From Bacteroidales bacterium UBA1680 (GTDB lineage: Bacteria > Bacteroidota > Bacteroidia > Bacteroidales > UBA932): a stretch of DNA of 64,000 bases. A program made the translations under genes and the position numbers. The stretch spans positions 1 through 64,000 of the forward strand of contig DCKG01000028.1 of assembly GCA_002320605.1 (NCBI GenBank), read 5' to 3'. Position 1 is the stretch's first letter. Every line of letters starts with the position of its first letter. A model generated the notes under the pieces. The model worked only from the letters and a program-made list of their open reading frames with translations. It was not told the DNA's origin and searched no databases. Shown piece after piece: positions 10,731-21,816 of the stretch.

Positions 10731-12113
10731 ATGAAAAAAGCAATCATTCTGACATTTTGCATCATTTTCTTTTGTGTCAATGCACATTCGCAAAACATTC
10801 CTATTTTCAAAGACGGGGATAGAATAGTTTTCGTGGGCAATAGCATTACCTGCGGAGGGCACTATCATTCATACATATGGCTCTACTACATGACACACTT
10901 CCCTAATACGAGAATTGATATATTCAACGAAGGCGTCGGAGGAGATGTAGCATCGTCAATAGCCAAAAGATTAGACAAAGTCTTTGAGCATGAGCCGACC
11001 GTAGTGACACTAACCTTTGGAATGAATGATTCTGGATACATGGATTATACGAAGCCAGAAAATAAAATAATTGGTGAAGAAAATGTCATGAAATCTAAGC
11101 AGGCGTATAAGGAAATAGAAAAAGAATATGAAAAATATTCGGATGTCAAGAAAATACTGATAGGCGGATCTCCCTACGATGAGATTTCAAAGTTTAATAT
11201 TGTACCCTTCCCCGGGAAGAATAAATATATGCTCGAAATATCAGACTATCTAAAGGAAAGGGCGGAGGCAATGGACTGGGCTTTTATCGATTTCAATAGG
11301 CCAATGACTTCAATCAATATTCGAGAACAGAAGAATGACTCCACATTCACTCTTTGTGGTGGAGATCGTGTGCACCCGGCTACTAATGGACAACTTGTGA
11401 TGGCATATTTATTTCTAAAGTCGCAGGGGCTTTCCGGAAAACCTGTTGCTGATGTCGTAATTGACGCAACGAGAAAGTCAGTTCAACGTCACGAAAACTG
11501 CAAGATTTCTCAATTGTCTGTATCTAAATCAGACAGCGTTAGCTTTGAATATCTGGCATACTCTCTTCCCTATCCTTTGGACAAAGGACATTATAATGGA
11601 GAACGCTATTCTCAATACGATGCTCTTAACGTAATTCCATTCATGGATGAAATGAATTATGAGGGACTTTGCGTTAAAGGGTTGGAAAACGGGTATTACC
11701 TTTTGAATATCGATGGAAAAACCATAGGCAGATTTACGGCCAAAGACATAGACCGTGGGATAAATCTCGCATCTTTCGAAGAAACGCCTCAGAATATTCA
11801 ATCTCAACGCATACGTGAATTAAACGAGCGCCGTTGGCTAATGGAGAGAGAGATGAGGGAGTATTTCTGGGTAGAATATAATCTTATGCGAGACAAAGGT
11901 CTTCTTTGGGATAGTACTCAGTCCGCAGTAGATACGCTACTCAGATACAGGAAGATAAATCCTTTCGTGAATATGCTCAAGGATTATTGGCTCCGTTTTA
12001 TGTACAAAGACGTTCGTGAGGACAATATCAATGAGCAAAAAGAGATAGTTGATGAAATATACAGAATAAATAAGCCTATTCAAAGGAAAATTCAATTGAT
12101 TCGGATAAAATAA
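10731..12113 (+). CDS. SGNH/GDSL hydrolase family protein, probable carbohydrate esterase
   Basis: This 460-residue secreted protein has a signal peptide (about 1-21). The four SGNH blocks are clear: block I GNSITCGG with the nucleophile Ser, block II GVGGD (Gly), block III GMNDSG (Asn), and block V DRVHPATNG with the catalytic Asp and His. The SGNH fold occupies about residues 25-240. The remaining 220 residues form a helical, charged extension also seen in PUL-linked SGNH proteins. It is the last gene of the plus-strand run begun at 3479 and faces the GH95 gene tail to tail. A deacetylase or deacylase acting on the same glycan as the rhamnosidase is the likely role; the exact ester is not readable from sequence. 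Confidence 0.8.
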   Translation: MKKAIILTFCIIFFCVNAHSQNIPIFKDGDRIVFVGNSITCGGHYHSYIWLYYMTHFPNTRIDIFNEGVGGDVASSIAKRLDKVFEHEPTVVTLTFGMNDSGYMDYTKPENKIIGEENVMKSKQAYKEIEKEYEKYSDVKKILIGGSPYDEISKFNIVPFPGKNKYMLEISDYLKERAEAMDWAFIDFNRPMTSINIREQKNDSTFTLCGGDRVHPATNGQLVMAYLFLKSQGLSGKPVADVVIDATRKSVQRHENCKISQLSVSKSDSVSFEYLAYSLPYPLDKGHYNGERYSQYDALNVIPFMDEMNYEGLCVKGLENGYYLLNIDGKTIGRFTAKDIDRGINLASFEETPQNIQSQRIRELNERRWLMEREMREYFWVEYNLMRDKGLLWDSTQSAVDTLLRYRKINPFVNMLKDYWLRFMYKDVREDNINEQKEIVDEIYRINKPIQRKIQLIRIK

Positions 12114-12184
12114 TCCTGAGGACATAAAATTTGTCCTATCTGCTCCGATTGCGGCTGACAAGGTCAGCAGACAGACAGAACGGC

Positions 12185-14686
12185 CTATATTGACACGGAA
12201 TATTTATTCCCCGGCTTGGCTTGGAATGTGGTCACATAATATTCACCATCATTTATGGATTTAGATGCGATTCGTCGTCCCGATTGACGGATCTGGACTC
12301 TAATGGATGTGCGCAAGACGCATTTACCACCTTTTTCGGAAAGTATGCTTGCATCAGAGAGTTTTCCATCTTTCCAGTCGATATCCACGATGAAGGCGCC
12401 ACGAGCTCTCAGGCCTCTCACTGAACCGTCTGCCCATTCGGAAGGCAGGGCAGGCAGTAGATGAACCACGCCGTTCTGGCTCTGGAGGAGCATCTCTGAG
12501 ATGCCGGCAATGCTTCCGAAATTGCCATCGATCTGGAATGGCGGATGAGTGTCGAACAGATTTTTGAGCGTTGATTTAGAGAGAAGTTCTCTGAACATCT
12601 TGTAGGAATGATCCCCATCCAAGAGCCTTGCCCAGAAAGCTATTTTCCAAGCCTTGCTCCAACCCGTTCCGCCATCCCCACGCATTTCGAGAGTCTTTCT
12701 GGCTGCTGCGGCTAACTCTGGGGTGCTGAACGGAGATATCTCACGTCCCGGATAAAGCCCATAGAGATGAGAGACATGTCTGTGATAAGGATCTTTGTCT
12801 TTCCAGTCCTTGTACCATTCGTTCAAGTCCCCTTCTGCTCCAACCCGGAGTGGCTGCAGGTTATCTCTGTAATGAATCCACCTAGCTCGTAATTCTGGAT
12901 CAGTTCCTAACACCTCGCTTGCTTCAATCAGATTATTGAGCAGATCCCAGCATATTTCCATGTCCATAGCAGTGCCCATGGTCACTTTTCCTATCTTGCC
13001 ATTGTCATCGATGAAGGTGTTCTCGGGAGAAGTCGCAGGGGCAGTTATGTATTTACCATCCCTCTCCACGAGCCAGTCCATGATGAAATCGCCACAGCCT
13101 TTCATGAGAGGGTATGCCGTCTTGGCAAGATATTCCTTGTCCCAGGTGAACAGGAAATGCTCGTAGAGGTGACTGCAAAGCCATGGGCCAGCCATAACGT
13201 AGTTGGCCCACACTGGATCGCCCTCTTTCTCCCCAACGGGTCCGGCTGCACACCAGATGTCGCTGTTGTGATGCACAGTCCAGCCTTTCATGTCGTATAA
13301 ATTCTTTACCACTTCGGCTCCATTGACTGCGCAGTTGCCGATGAACCGCACCAGAGGCATCGCATTCTCGCTCATTGCCAGCGGCTCCGCTGGCCAGTAA
13401 TTCATCTGGACATTTATATTCGTGTGCAAGTCGCTGCCCCATGCGGGATGCCTGTCTTTGTTCCATATTCCTTGAAGGTTGCAAGGCACCTCGCCATCCT
13501 CTCTGGAACTGGATATAAGCAGATAACGTCCGAACTGGAAATATAGCATTTCAAGGCCGGGATCTTTTGCGCCCTGTGAATATTCTTTCAGCCTCGCATC
13601 TACAGTCTCATCCCCTGGAACATAAGCAAGCGAGCCATTGACATCCAGCGAAACGCGATTAAAAATCGACTGATAGTCAGCGACATGTGCAGAACGGAGC
13701 GTATTTAAATCTTTGACCGAAGCATCATTAAGCATCTTCGCCGCAAGTGCGTCTTCATCTCTTCCCTCTGTGTCTGGACGATGATTGAAGCCATTATAGC
13801 TAGTAGCTGCGCTTACGAGAATAACCGCATCCGAAGCACCGCTGACATGAAGGCCTGGCATGGAATACGCTTGGCCGTCGCAACTAACAAGCCTGACCCT
13901 GAACTCATAACGCATTCCTGTTTCCCCGTGAGGCCCTTTACGGTGAGCCGAAAATGGTTCTTTCCATTTCGTGTCCATGTCCCAGCCCACAGCACCTCTC
14001 ACGATGAATTCGTTCGAGGAAACGCTGCTTGCTGAACAGCCATCCCACATGGATTCCCCGTCCAGCCGGAACTCCAGCTTTCCCTTCTCCGAGGACGTCA
14101 AGTGGATGACGAACACCCTGTCAGGATGAGAGACGAACATTTCCCTCGTGTATTTCACCCCATCAACGGTAAAGCTGGCAGTGGCGATGGCCCTGCCGAG
14201 ATCCAGGCAACGTGAATATTCAGTTATCCCGTATGGTGAATCATCCGAAGAACTATTCCTTTGCCCGTGATAATCATAGAACAGCCCTTTATTCTCCTCG
14301 GCTCCGAAAGTCTGCCTCAGATGCAGGCACCCCATTGGCAGGTAAGCGGCCACATTCGGCCCTTGAAGATCCTTCGCCAACGTGGCAGCCGTCTCCCAGT
14401 CCTCGGCATAAAGCGCCTGTCGAACCTTCTCCAACTGCGCCCTGCCGCCGGTCTGAGGATTGTTCTCTGCGCCGATTTTGCCCCAAAGCGTCCCCTCGTT
14501 CAGCCAGATGACATCTTCAGTTACGCCACCGTAAACGGTGGCACCAAGATGCCCGTTCCCTAAAGGAAAGGCTTCTTCGAATATCTTAGCCGGCTGGTCA
14601 TAATTCATCACAAGAGATGCAGGAGTCTGCGCAAAAATAATACTGCTGCAAAAGACGGCAGCAATGACAGAGAGAATATTCTTCAT
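12185..14686 (-). CDS. GH95 alpha-L-fucosidase
   Basis: This is a predicted secreted inverting alpha-1,2-L-fucosidase (some GH95 members act on L-galactose). The 833-residue protein has a signal peptide ending near FAQ, an N-terminal beta-sandwich domain with the family signature [14 protein letters not shown] and LNEGTLW, a linker and an (alpha/alpha)6 barrel carrying CNLQGIWN and [11 protein letters not shown], then [13 protein letters not shown] and a C-terminal beta domain (FQIDGNFG). Length is normal. It is convergent with the SGNH gene and, unlike the genes before it, is visibly GC-richer, so it may have a different history from the adjacent rhamnosidase run. The putative promoter lies in the AT-rich gap 14687-14827 shared divergently with the DUF1080 gene. 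Confidence 0.92.
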   Translation of the reverse strand: MKNILSVIAAVFCSSIIFAQTPASLVMNYDQPAKIFEEAFPLGNGHLGATVYGGVTEDVIWLNEGTLWGKIGAENNPQTGGRAQLEKVRQALYAEDWETAATLAKDLQGPNVAAYLPMGCLHLRQTFGAEENKGLFYDYHGQRNSSSDDSPYGITEYSRCLDLGRAIATASFTVDGVKYTREMFVSHPDRVFVIHLTSSEKGKLEFRLDGESMWDGCSASSVSSNEFIVRGAVGWDMDTKWKEPFSAHRKGPHGETGMRYEFRVRLVSCDGQAYSMPGLHVSGASDAVILVSAATSYNGFNHRPDTEGRDEDALAAKMLNDASVKDLNTLRSAHVADYQSIFNRVSLDVNGSLAYVPGDETVDARLKEYSQGAKDPGLEMLYFQFGRYLLISSSREDGEVPCNLQGIWNKDRHPAWGSDLHTNINVQMNYWPAEPLAMSENAMPLVRFIGNCAVNGAEVVKNLYDMKGWTVHHNSDIWCAAGPVGEKEGDPVWANYVMAGPWLCSHLYEHFLFTWDKEYLAKTAYPLMKGCGDFIMDWLVERDGKYITAPATSPENTFIDDNGKIGKVTMGTAMDMEICWDLLNNLIEASEVLGTDPELRARWIHYRDNLQPLRVGAEGDLNEWYKDWKDKDPYHRHVSHLYGLYPGREISPFSTPELAAAARKTLEMRGDGGTGWSKAWKIAFWARLLDGDHSYKMFRELLSKSTLKNLFDTHPPFQIDGNFGSIAGISEMLLQSQNGVVHLLPALPSEWADGSVRGLRARGAFIVDIDWKDGKLSDASILSEKGGKCVLRTSIRVQIRQSGRRIASKSINDGEYYVTTFQAKPGNKYSVSI

Positions 14687-14827
14687 GATATCAATGGCGT
14701 GAGGTATTTTTTAGCTATGCTAATATAGTAAAATTGCCTGTAGGGAAAAATACTCATGAATAATATTTCTTTTTTACTTAGGAAATCGTAACTTCACACA
14801 TAAAAAATATCAGAATGATTTAAGATC

Positions 14828-15604
14828 ATGAATATGGAATATTCAAAAAAATTCTTTTTTACTGTCGCTTTTCTCCTGCCAGCCATGATTGCTGGCGCGC
14901 AAGAAAAAAATAAGATGACTCACGAGATGACTGAGTTCTATTCACCTGAAGTCCCTGTCGTCACTCCTGGATCCACCATTGACGGCGGCGGTTTCACCGC
15001 CCCATCTGATGCAATAATCCTTTTCGACGGGAAGGATTTATCTAAATGGGAAAGCGCAAAAGGCGGCGCTGCTCTATGGAAGGTTCATGACGGGGTCGTG
15101 ACCGTAGATAAGAGCACAGGCGACATTCAGACCAAGGACAAATTCAACGATTTCCAGCTCCACATCGAGTGGTGCGTGCCTAAGGACATTGAGGGTTCAT
15201 CGCAGGCTAGAGGCAATAGCGGAATTTTCCTTCAGGGCATGTATGAAGTTCAGGTGCTTGACAGTTACGAGAATAAAACATACGTTAACGGTCAAGCCGC
15301 CAGCATCTACAAACAGGCCGTTCCGCTTGTGAACGCAATGCGTAAGCCTGGGGAATGGAATGTCTATGACATAATCTACAAGGCCCCAGACTTCAAGGAA
15401 GACGGCTCCTATCGCAATTACCCTCGGGTCACAGTTATTCATAACGGAGTAGTTGTCCAGAACGACACCGAGATTCGCGGCACGACAGAGTTCATAGGCC
15501 TGCCTCGCATTGTAAAGCATGGTGCAGGTCCTATTAGGCTACAAGCACATGGAGACCCTAGCAAGCCTATCAGCTACAGAAACATCTGGATACGCAATCT
15601 CTAA
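14828..15604 (+). CDS. DUF1080 / 3-keto-disaccharide hydrolase family protein
   Basis: This secreted 258-residue protein (signal peptide about 1-24, cut near IAGAQE) has the laminin-G-like fold of the DUF1080 family. Motifs seen are ILFDGKDLSKWES, a metal- and sugar-facing region RGNSGIFLQGMYEVQVLDS, and the C-terminal GPIRLQAHGDPSKPISYRNI. Some characterised Bacteroides members cleave 3-keto-glycosides produced by Gfo/Idh-type oxidoreductases; no such oxidoreductase is adjacent here. ATG codons at 14828 and 14834 are both possible starts. It is divergent from the GH95 gene and is followed by a strong hairpin terminator. Function on a specific substrate is inferred only from family. Confidence 0.82.
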   Translation: MNMEYSKKFFFTVAFLLPAMIAGAQEKNKMTHEMTEFYSPEVPVVTPGSTIDGGGFTAPSDAIILFDGKDLSKWESAKGGAALWKVHDGVVTVDKSTGDIQTKDKFNDFQLHIEWCVPKDIEGSSQARGNSGIFLQGMYEVQVLDSYENKTYVNGQAASIYKQAVPLVNAMRKPGEWNVYDIIYKAPDFKEDGSYRNYPRVTVIHNGVVVQNDTEIRGTTEFIGLPRIVKHGAGPIRLQAHGDPSKPISYRNIWIRNL

Positions 15605-15629
15605 AGATTGACATAATCCGGAAACTAAC

Positions 15630-15657
15630 GAGGCTGGCTCTAATGTGAGTCAGCCTC
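15630..15657 (+). terminator. Intrinsic terminator after the DUF1080 gene
   Basis: Near-perfect hairpin: GAGGCTGGCTC, a 6-nt loop, then GAGTCAGCCTC, followed by AATATTTTA. It lies 26 nt past the stop codon. The arm GTCAGCCTC recurs in the terminator after susD. Confidence 0.75.
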
Positions 15658-15729
15658 AATATTTTACCTTTCTCGGCGAAAGCATCGGGTTTAGCCCTGT
15701 CCAGATGTGCTTCTGAAAAGTGGGCTGGG

Positions 15730-15788
15730 CAAAAAAGAGCATACAAATTGGCGCTAACTATTGAATTTCAATAAGTTAGCGCCAATTT
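15730..15788 (-). terminator. Intrinsic terminator of the tRNA-Lys pair
   Basis: A long inverted repeat (15745-15788) with about 21 paired bases per arm and a single-base bulge; the left arm begins AAATTGGCGCTAACT. On the minus strand it is followed by a T run (CTCTTTTTTGC, 15730-15739). It sits just downstream of the second tRNA gene. Confidence 0.85.
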
Positions 15789-15792
15789 AATG

Positions 15793-15865
15793 TGCTCTGC
15801 TAGGGACTCGAACCCTAGACCCACTGATTAAGAGTCAGTTGCTCTACCAACTGAGCTAGCAAAGC
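15793..15865 (-). tRNA. tRNA-Lys (anticodon CTT)
   Basis: A full 73-nt cloverleaf on the minus strand. The acceptor stem GCTTTGC pairs with GCAGAGC, the D-arm reads AGCTCAGTTGGTAGAGC, the anticodon stem ACTGA/TCAGT encloses loop CTCTTAA with anticodon CTT, and the T-arm is CTAGG-GTTCGAG-CCTAG. Discriminator base is A and no CCA is encoded. It is second in a tandem lysine pair with the TTT isoacceptor. Confidence 0.95.
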
Positions 15866-15874
15866 ATATTTTCG

Positions 15875-15947
15875 TGATCCGTTCGGGGCTCGAACCCGAG
15901 ACCCCAACATTAAAAGTGTTGTGCTCTACCAACTGAGCTAACGAATC
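15875..15947 (-). tRNA. tRNA-Lys (anticodon TTT)
   Basis: A full 73-nt cloverleaf on the minus strand. Acceptor GATTCGT pairs with ACGGATC, the D-arm is AGCTCAGTTGGTAGAGC, the anticodon stem CAACA/TGTTG encloses CTTTTAA with anticodon TTT, and the T-arm is CTCGG-GTTCGAG-CCCGA (one weak pair). Discriminator is A with no encoded CCA. It lies 9 nt upstream of the CTT isoacceptor, so both are almost certainly processed from one transcript. Confidence 0.95.
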
Positions 15948-15979
15948 ATTCCAACCCCGGGTCTTACCTTTCGGGAGTG

Positions 15980-16011
15980 CAAAGGTATTACTTCCAGATT
16001 AAATAAACAAA
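15980..16011 (-). promoter_or_regulatory. Consensus Bacteroidetes housekeeping promoter for the tRNA-Lys pair
   Basis: On the minus strand a -33 TTTG (16008-16011) is separated by exactly 20 nt from the -7 box TACCTTTG (15980-15987). This is a full match to the primary sigma factor (sigma-ABfr) consensus TTTG, 19-21 nt, TAnnTTTG. The predicted start would be about 25 nt before the first tRNA. Confidence 0.85.
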
Positions 16012-16074
16012 TTTTTCGAAGATTTTTTATTCAAACAACTTCATGAATCTTCTTTTCCGAGAAGAAATCCGGCA

Positions 16075-17196
16075 TCAGAACTCGGTTAACTCCCTGAGGA
16101 AAAGAGAATCGGCAGAGCGTACCCATGAAATGAAGGAAGGATCCGGCGTATATTCATTCTCAGCGAAGCTAAGCAACCGGTCAAGAGCGAAAGTGGATGC
16201 CGCAACTGCCGGCCGGATGCTCTGCGGCATGGATGGATTGAATCGGACGCCAACCGTGGCATCGTAGGCATTGCATTTCTGCTCTATGTGCGTAGGCACC
16301 ATGAGTAGAGGCTTGCCTAGATACATTGCTTCGCAAATGGACTCGAATCCAGCCGTGGACGCATATGCCTTGCAGCCAGCCATCTGACGCAGGAACTCCT
16401 TGTCATCCAAGTAATAGAAGGCCAGAGTCTCATCAACGACTTTAACTGGGGCTTCGCTTTTCCTATCCCAGAAGAAATGCAGAGGCACTTCGGGATGAGC
16501 GCCGTGCCATTTCAAGATTTCATCGGCGAATCCCGGATTCAGCATATATCCAAGAATATAATTCCCGCCCCTCATACCCTCCCGAGGAGTGCCATCTGAG
16601 GCTCTATATTCCAAAACCTCATTCCTAAGCAGTGGCGGCATAACCTTGAATCTGCGATCGTCAGGCATGGGGCGGAACGATAGGGCCAGAATTTTAGTCG
16701 CCTTGGCAGCTATGGCTTTGGAAAACAAATCCAGCCCAAGATGCCCCTCATAACCTATTTCAGGAATATGGCAATCCTTGTGTAGGAAGAAGAATTGGTG
16801 CCCGATGCAGACAATCGGCACGCCTAAGCCTCCACAAGCTATCGTGCCAAGCATCTCATAGAAATTAACCACCACGTCTGGGGCAAATTCCTTGACAGTG
16901 CGAGAAATATATTTAATCGATGGAAGGAAACGGAACCAGATGGAAGCATTGTAGAAGAACGTGCTAGCAGGGTTGGGTCGTTTCTGGTTATGTGAGGCGA
17001 CGAAATTAATGGTTTCGAAATAGCGTACAGGGGCATGCACGGATTTCTCAAAGAACGACGGAAGGATGCGGCTCTTGCTCTTGCCAACAAGCATGCAAGC
17101 CACCTCGTGGCCATGCGAGACCAGCAGATGCTCCAGCGACATCGCCTGCGTCAGATGGCCTCTGCCCTCCCCCTGTATGATGAAAACGTACCTCAT
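16075..17196 (-). CDS. MurG/GT28-like glycosyltransferase family protein
   Basis: This cytoplasmic or membrane-associated 373-residue protein has a GT-B fold. The N-terminal nucleotide-sugar transferase signature is IIQGEGRGHLTQAMSLEHLL, with HEV following. The C-terminal donor-binding region has YYLDDKEFLRQMAGCKAYAS, then TAGFESICEAMYLGKPLLMVP and EQKCNA, as in MurG-like and YjiC-like transferases. The acceptor is unknown. It is the last gene of a three-gene minus-strand operon: its ATG overlaps the stop of the phosphoesterase gene by one base (TAATG), implying translational coupling. Linkage to an LpxH-like phosphoesterase and a GDP-mannose-forming enzyme points to lipid-linked or envelope sugar metabolism. 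Confidence 0.75.
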   Translation of the reverse strand: MRYVFIIQGEGRGHLTQAMSLEHLLVSHGHEVACMLVGKSKSRILPSFFEKSVHAPVRYFETINFVASHNQKRPNPASTFFYNASIWFRFLPSIKYISRTVKEFAPDVVVNFYEMLGTIACGGLGVPIVCIGHQFFFLHKDCHIPEIGYEGHLGLDLFSKAIAAKATKILALSFRPMPDDRRFKVMPPLLRNEVLEYRASDGTPREGMRGGNYILGYMLNPGFADEILKWHGAHPEVPLHFFWDRKSEAPVKVVDETLAFYYLDDKEFLRQMAGCKAYASTAGFESICEAMYLGKPLLMVPTHIEQKCNAYDATVGVRFNPSMPQSIRPAVAASTFALDRLLSFAENEYTPDPSFISWVRSADSLFLRELTEF

Positions 17197-17951
17197 TAAA
17201 TGCTTACTATATCCTTATATCTCAGGACCCTCCAATTTCCATCAAAATCCTCGCCAAGGGCAGTCAGAGACTCAACCCAGTCACCAGAGTTAAGATAATG
17301 AGTCCCATGCTTCAGGATCTTATCTTCAGGATGATGAATATGCCCGCAAATCACGCCAGAGCATTTCAATGACCTCGCAAAAGAGTCCAAATCGGACTCG
17401 AAGCCGGAAATGATATTTACGGCCTTTTTCACGCCGTATTTGATATATTTAGAAAGAGAGAACTTCCCCTTTCCGCTACGTTCCCTTGACTTGTTCCAAA
17501 TCTGGTTGAAACGAAGCAGAAAGTTGTATCCAATTGCACCCAGTTTCGAAAGCCAGCGGAAATGCATGGTGACGGCATCAAAGGCATGGCCATGAATAAC
17601 GACAAAGCGCTTTCCGAAATCTTCGATAATATATTCGCTCACTATCTTTATCTTGAATAGCTCGCAAGGCACTATCGGGAACAGGAAATCATCGTGATTG
17701 CCTGTCACGTAGATGACCTCCGTCCCCATCTTTTCCATCATCTTCATGATTACCCGGAAAAACATTGATTCTTCCAGGGTCCATTTGTCTTCTTCGGATT
17801 TCAGCTGCCAGCCATCTATGATGTCCCCTGCCATGATCAGCCTCTCGCAATTTACCATGCTCAAGAATTTCGTCACCTCTACTAGCTTCGAGTGAGGGGA
17901 ACCGAGGTGGACATCTGAAATCACAATGCTTTTGAATGCAATTCTATCCAT
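17196..17951 (-). CDS. LpxH-like metallophosphoesterase (UDP-2,3-diacylglucosamine diphosphatase family)
   Basis: This calcineurin-like metallophosphoesterase of 251 residues shows all metal-binding blocks: SDVHLGS near the N-terminus, MAGDIIDGW, the GNHDDF motif, VIHGHAFD, and CGHIHHPE. Length and blocks fit the LpxH-like UDP-2,3-diacylglucosamine diphosphatase group, which makes lipid X in lipid A synthesis, but Bacteroidetes carry several such paralogs and this one may act on another pyrophosphate or phosphodiester. Its start overlaps the last 8 nt of the guanylyltransferase gene and its stop overlaps the next ATG, so the three genes are tightly coupled. Confidence 0.75.
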   Translation of the reverse strand: MDRIAFKSIVISDVHLGSPHSKLVEVTKFLSMVNCERLIMAGDIIDGWQLKSEEDKWTLEESMFFRVIMKMMEKMGTEVIYVTGNHDDFLFPIVPCELFKIKIVSEYIIEDFGKRFVVIHGHAFDAVTMHFRWLSKLGAIGYNFLLRFNQIWNKSRERSGKGKFSLSKYIKYGVKKAVNIISGFESDLDSFARSLKCSGVICGHIHHPEDKILKHGTHYLNSGDWVESLTALGEDFDGNWRVLRYKDIVSI

Positions 17952-19041
17952 TGTTTTTCTTGGCAGAATATTCCTTGACTTTTTGTTCCTCTGCGATTGG
18001 GCAGATCAGCAGGTCGGCACCTTTCATGGCGACGACATAATCCTTCAAGCCAGACACGACAACCGTCTTGGCATCTTCTGCATGCACGATGCAGCCTTTG
18101 CATCCATGCAGACGGACATCCTTCCCCACGACTTTATTGTCCAGCTTGATTGCCTCTGCGCTGCCGCAGTCAGGCACAGGATCATCCTCAGGGATAGGCA
18201 TATACTGTTTTATAGCGCTGTAAGCGCCAAGGTCGGACCAGCCCAGGTCACTAGCTATCACGAATATGTCTTTGGATTTCTCCATGACAGCATAGTCAAT
18301 GGATATCTTCGGGCAAGTCGGGAACAGAATGCGCGTCGTCTCGGTTTCTTTCCATGTACCGAACGACTTAGCAATTTTATCCATTACATCAGCTATCTGA
18401 GGGGCGAATTTCCTGATGTTCTCCACTATGGTCTTCACATTCCAGACGAATATTCCTGCATTCCAGAAATATCTCCCCGCAGCAATATATTTCTTTGCGG
18501 TAGCCAATGTAGGTTTCTCCTTGAACTCTTTAACTTTCACGACCTCGCCATGCTTCTTCTCTTCGGCATAAATATAACCGTAACCGGTCTCAGGCCTGGT
18601 CGGTTCCACGCCAATCGTGACGATTCTCTTACTGCCATCGGTGGCATTCAGGGCTTTACGAATGACATCCGAGAACTTCTCTACATTGATTACCAATGCG
18701 TCAGCAGGTGTCACTACGACATTTGCGTTAGGTGCTTCCTTCAGAATTTTCCAGCAGGCATATGCAATGCAAGGAGCAGTGTTGCGAGGCTCTGGCTCTG
18801 CTAAAATATGCTGTGGCCTGATGAAAGGGAGCTGTTTTTTAACTATGCCTACGTATCGTTCCGATGTGACAACCCAGAAATTCTCCATGTTGCAGACAGG
18901 AAGGAACCTGTCCACTGTCATCTGAATCAGTGTTTTACCTACCCCAAGCAAGTCTATGAATTGCTTGGGCATCTCCGGCGTGCTCAAAGGCCATAATCTG
19001 CTGCCAATGCCGCCTGCCATTATTACTACATGAGTCTCCAT
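17944..19041 (-). CDS. Mannose-1-phosphate guanylyltransferase
   Basis: This cytoplasmic enzyme forms GDP-mannose from mannose-1-phosphate and GTP. The 365-residue form starting at 19041 (METHVVIMAGGIGSRLWPLS) is chosen because the nucleotide-binding signature GGxGSRLWPLS begins there; an in-frame extension to 19209 has no family support. Further motifs are EMPKQF, VVTPADALV, ETGYGYI and KFKEKPT-like VKEFKEKP, and a late GWSDLGAY. The isomerase (ManA-like) domain of long bifunctional AlgA enzymes is absent. It leads the coupled operon with the LpxH-like and GT28-like genes, supplying GDP-mannose (or GDP-fucose precursors) for envelope glycans. Confidence 0.92.
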   Translation of the reverse strand: METHVVIMAGGIGSRLWPLSTPEMPKQFIDLLGVGKTLIQMTVDRFLPVCNMENFWVVTSERYVGIVKKQLPFIRPQHILAEPEPRNTAPCIAYACWKILKEAPNANVVVTPADALVINVEKFSDVIRKALNATDGSKRIVTIGVEPTRPETGYGYIYAEEKKHGEVVKVKEFKEKPTLATAKKYIAAGRYFWNAGIFVWNVKTIVENIRKFAPQIADVMDKIAKSFGTWKETETTRILFPTCPKISIDYAVMEKSKDIFVIASDLGWSDLGAYSAIKQYMPIPEDDPVPDCGSAEAIKLDNKVVGKDVRLHGCKGCIVHAEDAKTVVVSGLKDYVVAMKGADLLICPIAEEQKVKEYSAKKNNG

Positions 19042-19157
19042 ATTGGAAAGATTTTTTGTAAGTTTCTCATTTATTTTTGTAAATTTATGAAAAATAAACC
19101 TGAAAACTTGACGATAATAGATAAATAGGCAAAAACGTAACACATTTTTTAATTTTG

Positions 19158-19868
19158 ATGTATATGAAAAAGTACATTGTTGAATGCATCGGAACATTCG
19201 TTCTGACATTCTTTGGCTGTGCGACAGCCATGTTCGTCGGTTGTGGTACTCCTGCCGGACTTTTCGCTACGGCAGCAGCATTCGGCCTTACAGTCGTGGC
19301 AATGGCATATGCCATCGGAGGTATCTCCGGATGCCACATCAATCCCGCAATCACCCTTGGAGTTGCTCTTTCTGGCAGGATGTCATGGAAAGACGCTGTC
19401 GGCTACTGGCTCGGACAGCTGGTTGGTGCTATAATAGCTGGAGCTCTCCTTCTGCTGTTCGCCAAGACTATGACGCCTAGCGCAGCTTTCGCTGGAGCCA
19501 ATCCTGCAGGACTCGGCGCAAATGGCGTCGCTGGAGCAGGCGGTGCCGGCGGAGCTTTCCTGGTTGAAGTTGTCGGGACGTTCATCTTCGTCCTGGTTGT
19601 GCTTGGCACCACAGACCCGAAGGTTGGCGCTGGCAATTTCGCAGGCCTGGCAATAGGACTTTCGCTCACGTTAGTGCATCTTGTGTGCATCAATCTCACC
19701 GGAACATCAGTGAACCCTGCCCGCTCCATTGGCCCTGCCATTTTCGCTGGCGGACAAGCCCTCAAGGATCTCTGGGTATTCATCGTTGCCCCTCTGGTCG
19801 GCGGTGCCCTGAGCGCAGTTGTGTGGAGCGCTATATCTCCAGCGATAACAGAAGCGAAAGCTCAGTGA
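19158..19868 (+). CDS. aqpZ: Aquaporin Z-type MIP channel
   Basis: This is an inner-membrane water channel of about 236 residues with six hydrophobic helices. The two pore motifs are NPAIT (after GGISGCHI) and NPARS (after TGTSV). The residue after the second NPA is Arg, as in all MIP channels. His in SGCHINPA and the small-residue filter fit the water-selective AqpZ group rather than glycerol facilitators, which have a longer loop. A Gly/Ala-rich stretch at about 110-135 forms the third helix and loop. Starts at 19158 or 19164 are both possible. It is divergent from the guanylyltransferase operon and ends at a bidirectional terminator. Confidence 0.9.
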   Translation: MYMKKYIVECIGTFVLTFFGCATAMFVGCGTPAGLFATAAAFGLTVVAMAYAIGGISGCHINPAITLGVALSGRMSWKDAVGYWLGQLVGAIIAGALLLLFAKTMTPSAAFAGANPAGLGANGVAGAGGAGGAFLVEVVGTFIFVLVVLGTTDPKVGAGNFAGLAIGLSLTLVHLVCINLTGTSVNPARSIGPAIFAGGQALKDLWVFIVAPLVGGALSAVVWSAISPAITEAKAQ

Positions 19869-19888
19869 TCGGCAGGCGAGATGTTACT

Positions 19889-19928
19889 AAAAAAGTGGCT
19901 TTGGGAATTACCTAAAGTCACTTTTTTT
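19889..19928. terminator. Bidirectional terminator between aqpZ and trpS
   Basis: A hairpin flanked by A and T runs on both sides: AAAAAAGTGGCTTTGGG, loop AATTA, then CCTAAAGTCACTTTTTTT. It serves the convergent aqpZ and trpS genes. Confidence 0.8.
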
Positions 19929-19949
19929 ATTTATGAATATAATATATTC

Positions 19950-21658
<1,709 letters not shown>

Positions 21659-21735
21659 GGTGAATATTCAAATGGTTTTTCCATAAATTGACTGCAAAAT
21701 TAAGCAAAAAAAGTTCATTGTAATTATTTTTTGCA

Positions 21736-21743
21736 TATCTTTG
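21736..21743 (+). promoter_or_regulatory. Candidate -7 box of the DUF2795 gene
   Basis: TATCTTTG matches TAnnTTTG and is followed by GCGG. No convincing -33 TTTG is seen at 19-21 nt, so the call rests on the -7 box. The leader to the ATG at 21817 would be about 65 nt. Confidence 0.4.
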
Positions 21744-21816
21744 CGGCAAAATAGAGCCTTAAGCGTGAAGCCTGAGGGGATTATTTTGATTAACAGAAAC
21801 TTAACGCATTTTTGAT

